Positions 14,078 to 17,589 of a stretch of 17,589 nt of DNA are shown piece by piece; within the stretch, counting starts at the first letter, position 1, and each line of letters starts with the position of its first letter. The stretch comes from Methylotenera sp. Its GTDB lineage: Bacteria > Pseudomonadota > Gammaproteobacteria > Burkholderiales > Methylophilaceae. The stretch spans positions 1 to 17,589 of the forward strand of contig JACDEP010000026.1 of NCBI GenBank assembly GCA_013816325.1, read 5' to 3'. The notes beneath the pieces were generated by a model. It was not told where the DNA came from and made no database searches. It saw only the letters and a list, made by a program, of their open reading frames with translations. A program made the translations under genes and the position numbers.

Positions 14078-15022
14078 TTAAATACTAAACTCAAGTGCAT
14101 CTACCATTGTTTTGGTTGGATCACAGCTTAGTAGTAGATTCATCGTTTGTTTGGCAATTTCTACCATGCCAGTAGGGCTGGTGACATTGATTTCGGTAAG
14201 GTAATCACCTATTATATCCAAGCCTACCAAGAATAAACCTTCTTGTTTCAGCACTTTGCCCACTGTAGTCGCAATTTCTAAATCGCGCTCACTTAATAAC
14301 TGTGCAATTCCAGTGCCCCCAGCGGCCAGGTTGCCGCGGGTTTCGCCAGCCATAGGAATGCGGGCTAACGCATAAGGCAATGGAACACCATCAATCACGA
14401 TGATGCGTTTATCGCCTTGTAGAATGGCTGGTAAATAGCGTTGGGCCATCACCGTGCGGGTACCCCATTGTGTGATGGTTTCCAAAATAACACTGATGTT
14501 TGGGTCACTCAAGGTAAGTCGGAAAACGCTGCTGCCACCCATGCCGTCCAATGGTTTAACTACAATATCGCCATGTTCATGCAAAAATTCACGAATCAAT
14601 TTATTGTTCGCCGTTACCAAAAACTCGGGAACGAACTGGGCAAAGCGCGTTACGGAAACTTTTTCATTCCAGCTGCGTATTGCCGCAGGATTGTTGTAGA
14701 CTCGTGCGCCTTGATTAACCGCGATCTCAAGCAAATAAGTACTATAGAGATATTCGTTATCAAACGGTGGGTCTTTGCGCATCAAGACTGCATCAAACTC
14801 CGCTGGGAAATATTCGAGGCTGTTCTGAACAACGTAATTCTCATCGTTAAAATTAAATTTTCTTGCACTAACCTTGGCAATTTCACTGCGCAAAAAAAGG
14901 TCATGTTGAAGGCATACAAATAGCTCATGACCACGTTGTTCAGCTTCCCGCATGATAGCGAGGCTGGTATCTTTTGCAGAGTTCAGTCGCTCTAGGGGGT
15001 CTAAGATGAAAAGTAATTTCAT
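14078..15022 (-). CDS. gshB: Glutathione synthetase GshB
   Basis: A 314-residue ATP-grasp ligase that joins gamma-glutamylcysteine to glycine to form glutathione. The N-terminus KLLFILDPLERLNSAKDTS is a typical GshB start. Family landmarks follow: MRKDPPFDNEYLYSTYLLE (81-99), NNPAAIRSWNEK (110-121), the ATP-grasp loop VVKPLDGMGGSSVFRL (154-169), GDKRIIVIDG (203-212), ARIPMAGETRGNLAAGG (220-236) and INVTSPTG (278-285), which carries metal-binding Asn. The length is normal. It starts 16 bases after the gshA stop on the same strand, so both steps of glutathione synthesis are probably co-transcribed. It converges on pilY1, with a hairpin between. Confidence 0.97.
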   Translation of the reverse strand: MKLLFILDPLERLNSAKDTSLAIMREAEQRGHELFVCLQHDLFLRSEIAKVSARKFNFNDENYVVQNSLEYFPAEFDAVLMRKDPPFDNEYLYSTYLLEIAVNQGARVYNNPAAIRSWNEKVSVTRFAQFVPEFLVTANNKLIREFLHEHGDIVVKPLDGMGGSSVFRLTLSDPNISVILETITQWGTRTVMAQRYLPAILQGDKRIIVIDGVPLPYALARIPMAGETRGNLAAGGTGIAQLLSERDLEIATTVGKVLKQEGLFLVGLDIIGDYLTEINVTSPTGMVEIAKQTMNLLLSCDPTKTMVDALEFSI

Positions 15023-15038
15023 AGTTGGAAGATACTTT

Positions 15039-16334
15039 TTACCCGTTTAAAGGATCGTGTTCCTGCAGTTCAATCGCCGCTGCTAACAAGGCTAAGCGAG
15101 CCACAACTCCATATGCATAGAAGCGGTTAGGCAAGGCATTCGGCGAGTCAGAACAATCTGGCAGGCTACATGGCTTTGCAAATGCTAATGGCACAAAGTG
15201 CGAGCCGGGGGCATTAAGGTTCTCATCAACACCACGGCCAGTGTGCACACGATAAAATCCGCCAATCACAAAGTGGTCCATCATGTAAACCACAGGCTCT
15301 GCAACGGCGTCATTGATGCTTTCAAAGGTATAAACACCTTCTTGGATGATGACCTCCGTAACCTGCAGGCCTTCTTTAACCACAGACATCTTGTTACGCG
15401 TCTTGCGATTTAGGTCGCGAACATCTTCAGGTGACTTTACCGTCATAATACCCATGCCATAGGTGCCGGCGTCCGCTTTTACAATGACAAAAGGGTCCTG
15501 TTTGATGCCATATTCAGCGTATTTGGTGCGAATCTTCATAATCAATTCATCAACTTTTAATGCCAGACACTCTTCACCTTCACGGGCATGAAAATCAATC
15601 TGTCCGCAGGTAGAGAAGTAAGGGTTCAACAGCCAAGGATCAATGTCCAGTAATTTGGCAAACTCATCAACCACGCGATTGTATGCGGAAAAATGCTGGG
15701 TTTTGCGACGTGTACTCCAACCGGCATGTAATGGTGGAATCAAATTTTGTTCAAGATTTTCTAGTATTTCTGGAACGCCGCCTGATAAGTCATTATTCAA
15801 TAATACGGCACAGCTATCAAAGTCGCCCAGATCTTTATTGATAAGCTTGATGCGGTTACCAATCCGTACGACTGGCTCCAATAATAGGCTATGGCCGTCA
15901 TGGGTCTGCAAAGTCGTAGGTTCACTGATTTCCGGGGAAATTGAGCCTATACGCACTTCCAATCCTGCTTGCCGCATGATATTGGCAAGCTCTACAACGT
16001 TACGCAGGTAGTATGTATTACGTGTATGGTTTTCCGGAATGATCAATAAGCGATGTGCTTCCGGGCAGATTTTTTCAACCGCTACCATGGCTGCTTGCAC
16101 ACTTAAGGTGAGAAACTCAGGATTGAGATTATTAAAACCGCCGGGGAACAAATTGGTATCCACTGGCGCTAATTTGAAACCTGAATTGCGTAAATCCACG
16201 CTGGCATAAAAAGGGGAAGCGTATTCCAGCCACTGCGTCCTGAACCAATGCTCAATTTTAGGCATGGCATTGAGCATGTTTTTTTCTAAGGAAAGTAGCG
16301 GGCCGCTTAAGGCAGTCGTCAAATGAGGAACCAT
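15039..16334 (-). CDS. gshA: Glutamate--cysteine ligase, Acidithiobacillus/betaproteobacterial GshA type
   Basis: A 431-residue protein of the GshA family first recognised in Acidithiobacillus ferrooxidans and found in many betaproteobacteria; it is unrelated in obvious sequence to E. coli GshA. It makes gamma-glutamylcysteine from glutamate and cysteine using ATP. Supporting segments are SVDLRNSGFKLAPVDTN (45-61), NLFPGGFNNL (61-70), IIPENHTRNTYYL (98-110), the glycine-rich FVIVKADAGTYGMGI (282-296) that resembles an ATP-grasp-type nucleotide loop, VVYMMDHFVIGGFYRVH (348-364) and ENLNAPGSHFVPLAF (371-385). I assign the family by recognising these blocks, not by a search. A purine-rich AAGAAG upstream supports the ATG at 16334. 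It is 16 bases upstream of gshB and 68 bases downstream of lipA, so it may have its own promoter. Confidence 0.93.
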   Translation of the reverse strand: MVPHLTTALSGPLLSLEKNMLNAMPKIEHWFRTQWLEYASPFYASVDLRNSGFKLAPVDTNLFPGGFNNLNPEFLTLSVQAAMVAVEKICPEAHRLLIIPENHTRNTYYLRNVVELANIMRQAGLEVRIGSISPEISEPTTLQTHDGHSLLLEPVVRIGNRIKLINKDLGDFDSCAVLLNNDLSGGVPEILENLEQNLIPPLHAGWSTRRKTQHFSAYNRVVDEFAKLLDIDPWLLNPYFSTCGQIDFHAREGEECLALKVDELIMKIRTKYAEYGIKQDPFVIVKADAGTYGMGIMTVKSPEDVRDLNRKTRNKMSVVKEGLQVTEVIIQEGVYTFESINDAVAEPVVYMMDHFVIGGFYRVHTGRGVDENLNAPGSHFVPLAFAKPCSLPDCSDSPNALPNRFYAYGVVARLALLAAAIELQEHDPLNG

Positions 16335-16349
16335 GTCTATTCTTCTTTA

Positions 16350-16379
16350 ATTATTAGTGAACATTTATATCACCGGCAA
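16350..16379 (-). promoter_or_regulatory. Possible sigma70 promoter for gshA-gshB
   Basis: In the 68-base lipA-gshA gap, minus-strand reading gives TTGCCG (16374-16379), an 18-base spacer and AATAAT (16350-16355). The predicted start near 16343 would leave a leader shorter than 10 bases, cutting into the ribosome-binding site, so this is weak. Read-through from lipBA is the alternative. Confidence 0.25.
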
Positions 16380-16402
16380 CCTAACTACACTAACCTTATA
16401 TA

Positions 16403-17380
16403 CTATAAAACTAGGTGTGCTTGAGCATCGGCGTGATAGCTACTTCTTACCATGGGGCCACTAGCGGTATTATTAAAGCCCATCATATGGGCTTTTTCTT
16501 TCAAATTTTCAAAGATTGCTGGGTCTACATAACGCATTACCGGTAAATGGTGCACGCTAGGTTGTAAATATTGACCCAAAGTTAGCATGCTGACATTATG
16601 ACTACGCAAATCTTCCATAACTGCAAGAATCTCATCATCGGTCTCGCCTAGGCCTAACATCAAGCCGGATTTGGTCGGCACATCCGGGTACATTTCACCG
16701 AAGGTTTTTAATAATGTGAGTGAGTTCTGATAATCTGAGCCTGGTCTTGCTTGTTTGTACAAGCGCGGCACTGTTTCGAGGTTGTGGTTCATCACATCTG
16801 GCGGTGCTTTACTCAAGATTTCCATGGCAACATCTAAACGACCGCGGAAGTCCGGCACCAGAATTTCAATTTTGATATTCGGTGATTGCTGGCGTACGGC
16901 GTGAATACAATTAACGAAATGCTGGGCGCCGCCATCACGCAAGTCATCACGGTCTACCGAGGTAATGACTACGTAATTCAGTTTCATCTGCGCAATGGTA
17001 CGTGCCAGATTCTGTGGCTCGTTCACATCAGGCGGCAAAGGCTTACCATGTGCAACATCGCAGAAAGGGCAGCGGCGCGTGCAGATATCACCGAGAATCA
17101 TAAATGTAGCGGTACCGCCGCTGAAGCATTCGCCGATATTCGGGCAGCTGGCTTCCTCACAAACTGTATGCAAATTGTTCTCGCGTAATATCTTTTTAAT
17201 TTCTTGGTAACGCGCGGAGTCTGGCACCTTCATGCGTATCCACTCAGGTTTGCGCTGAATAGCTTGCGGAATAATCTTGATTGGGATGCGGGAAGTCTTG
17301 GCTGCGTCTATTTCTTTGACACCAGCAATTTTAGGACTTTTAGCAGTGTGACTAGTGGTTTTAACGGTAACTTCAGACAT
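16403..17380 (-). CDS. lipA: Lipoyl synthase LipA
   Basis: A 325-residue radical-SAM enzyme that inserts two sulfurs into octanoyl groups bound to E2 or GcvH proteins. Both Fe-S sites are visible: the auxiliary cluster C74-x4-C79-x5-C85 (CEEASCPNIGEC), which is the sacrificial sulfur donor, and the radical-SAM motif C100-x3-C104-x2-C107 (CTRRCPFC). The C-terminal RSSYHA at 312-317 supplies the serine ligand of the auxiliary cluster. VVITSVDRDDLRDGGAQHF and HNLETVPRLY are further family blocks. The first ~45 residues are a variable Lys/Thr-rich extension common in betaproteobacteria. It starts 4 bases after the lipB stop, so octanoyl transfer and sulfur insertion are encoded in one transcript. 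Confidence 0.98.
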   Translation of the reverse strand: MSEVTVKTTSHTAKSPKIAGVKEIDAAKTSRIPIKIIPQAIQRKPEWIRMKVPDSARYQEIKKILRENNLHTVCEEASCPNIGECFSGGTATFMILGDICTRRCPFCDVAHGKPLPPDVNEPQNLARTIAQMKLNYVVITSVDRDDLRDGGAQHFVNCIHAVRQQSPNIKIEILVPDFRGRLDVAMEILSKAPPDVMNHNLETVPRLYKQARPGSDYQNSLTLLKTFGEMYPDVPTKSGLMLGLGETDDEILAVMEDLRSHNVSMLTLGQYLQPSVHHLPVMRYVDPAIFENLKEKAHMMGFNNTASGPMVRSSYHADAQAHLVL

Positions 17381-17384
17381 GCAA

Positions 17385-17589
17385 TTATCTATTTCCTATA
17401 TTGGCTGTTAGCGCATTAAGCAGTGATTCACTGATCTGTTCTGCATTCGCTTCGATACCTAAATCTTTGGTTCGTGTGACTTCAAGCCCTATATATCCAC
17501 ACGGGTCTATGGCTTTAAATGGGCTTAAGTCCATGTTTACATTAAGACTTAGGCCATGATAACAGTAATTATTTTTTATACGCAAACCA
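17385..17589 (-). CDS. lipB: Octanoyltransferase LipB, C-terminal fragment (start outside window)
   Basis: The frame is open from the window edge (first full codon 17586-17588) to TAA at 17385-17387 and gives the last 67 residues. GLRIKNNYCYHGLSLNVNMD followed by LSPFKAIDPCGYIGLEVT matches LipB: the HG...LNV block lines the octanoyl pocket, and the cysteine in DPCGY is the catalytic thiol that forms the acyl-enzyme. LipB transfers octanoate from acyl carrier protein to lipoyl domains, the step before LipA, whose gene begins 4 bases downstream. The catalytic lysine region and N-terminus are off the edge. Confidence 0.94.
   Translation of the reverse strand, partial: GLRIKNNYCYHGLSLNVNMDLSPFKAIDPCGYIGLEVTRTKDLGIEANAEQISESLLNALTANIGNR

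Noticed and set aside
14441..14923. 160-codon open frame on the plus strand across gshB
   Set aside because: Antisense to all conserved GshB motifs; no independent evidence for coding.
1..17589. CRISPR array, insertion sequence, tRNA/rRNA, phage or defence system
   Set aside because: No regularly spaced repeats, transposase or integrase motifs, terminal inverted repeats flanked by target duplications, cloverleaf folds or defence-protein signatures were found; almost all of the window is explained by housekeeping and pilus genes.

Overview
The window looks like a core chromosomal segment from a moderately AT-rich betaproteobacterium. The Methylophilaceae (Methylotenera/Methylophilus-like methylotrophs) are my best guess. 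This rests on the style of the TonB C-terminus/thioredoxin-like ferredoxin pair, the Acidithiobacillus/betaproteobacterial type of GshA followed by gshB, the lptM-lysA pair and the minor-pilin/PilY1 operon. The taxonomic call is inference; no 16S rRNA or marker search was possible. There are no rRNA or tRNA genes, CRISPR arrays, insertion sequences or phage genes that I can support.

Layout. (1) 1-638, plus strand: the C-terminal end of a TonB-family protein, then a small thioredoxin-like [2Fe-2S] ferredoxin. (2) 652-3809, minus strand: an operon transcribed ispH -> nudB-like Nudix -> nadA -> HIT-family hydrolase (isoprenoid, folate, NAD and nucleotide metabolism), convergent with the ferredoxin. 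(3) 3919-4785, plus strand: purU (formyl-tetrahydrofolate hydrolase), divergent from ispH and closed by a strong bidirectional terminator. (4) 4786-5121: a 336-base gap that holds a small broken lipoprotein gene on the minus strand. (5) 5122-6529, minus strand: lptM -> lysA. lptM is only 42 codons long. (6) 6770-13961, plus strand: a type IV pilus minor-pilin operon pilE-fimT-pilV-pilW-pilX-pilY1, with most junctions overlapping, closed by a hairpin. (7) 14078-17589, minus strand: lipB (partial) -> lipA -> gshA -> gshB, covering lipoate and glutathione synthesis.

How the genes work together. The pilus block is one functional unit. Five proteins with prepilin-type N-termini and the large secreted adhesin PilY1 would prime assembly of a type IV pilus and sit at its tip; the pilus engine (PilB/C/D/M-Q/T) is not in the window. 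The flanking blocks are housekeeping: cofactor and Fe-S dependent enzymes (IspH, NadA and LipA all carry visible Fe-S cysteine motifs), lysine/peptidoglycan precursor supply (LysA), LPS-transport maturation (LptM) and redox thiols (GshA/GshB).

Novelty. I do not see a previously undescribed multi-gene system. The points most worth a second look are the frameshifted small lipoprotein gene (4847-4987), two non-canonical insertions in PilY1, the altered GRxR-type motif in the FimT C-terminus, and several unexplained inverted or direct repeats in the promoter-bearing gaps.
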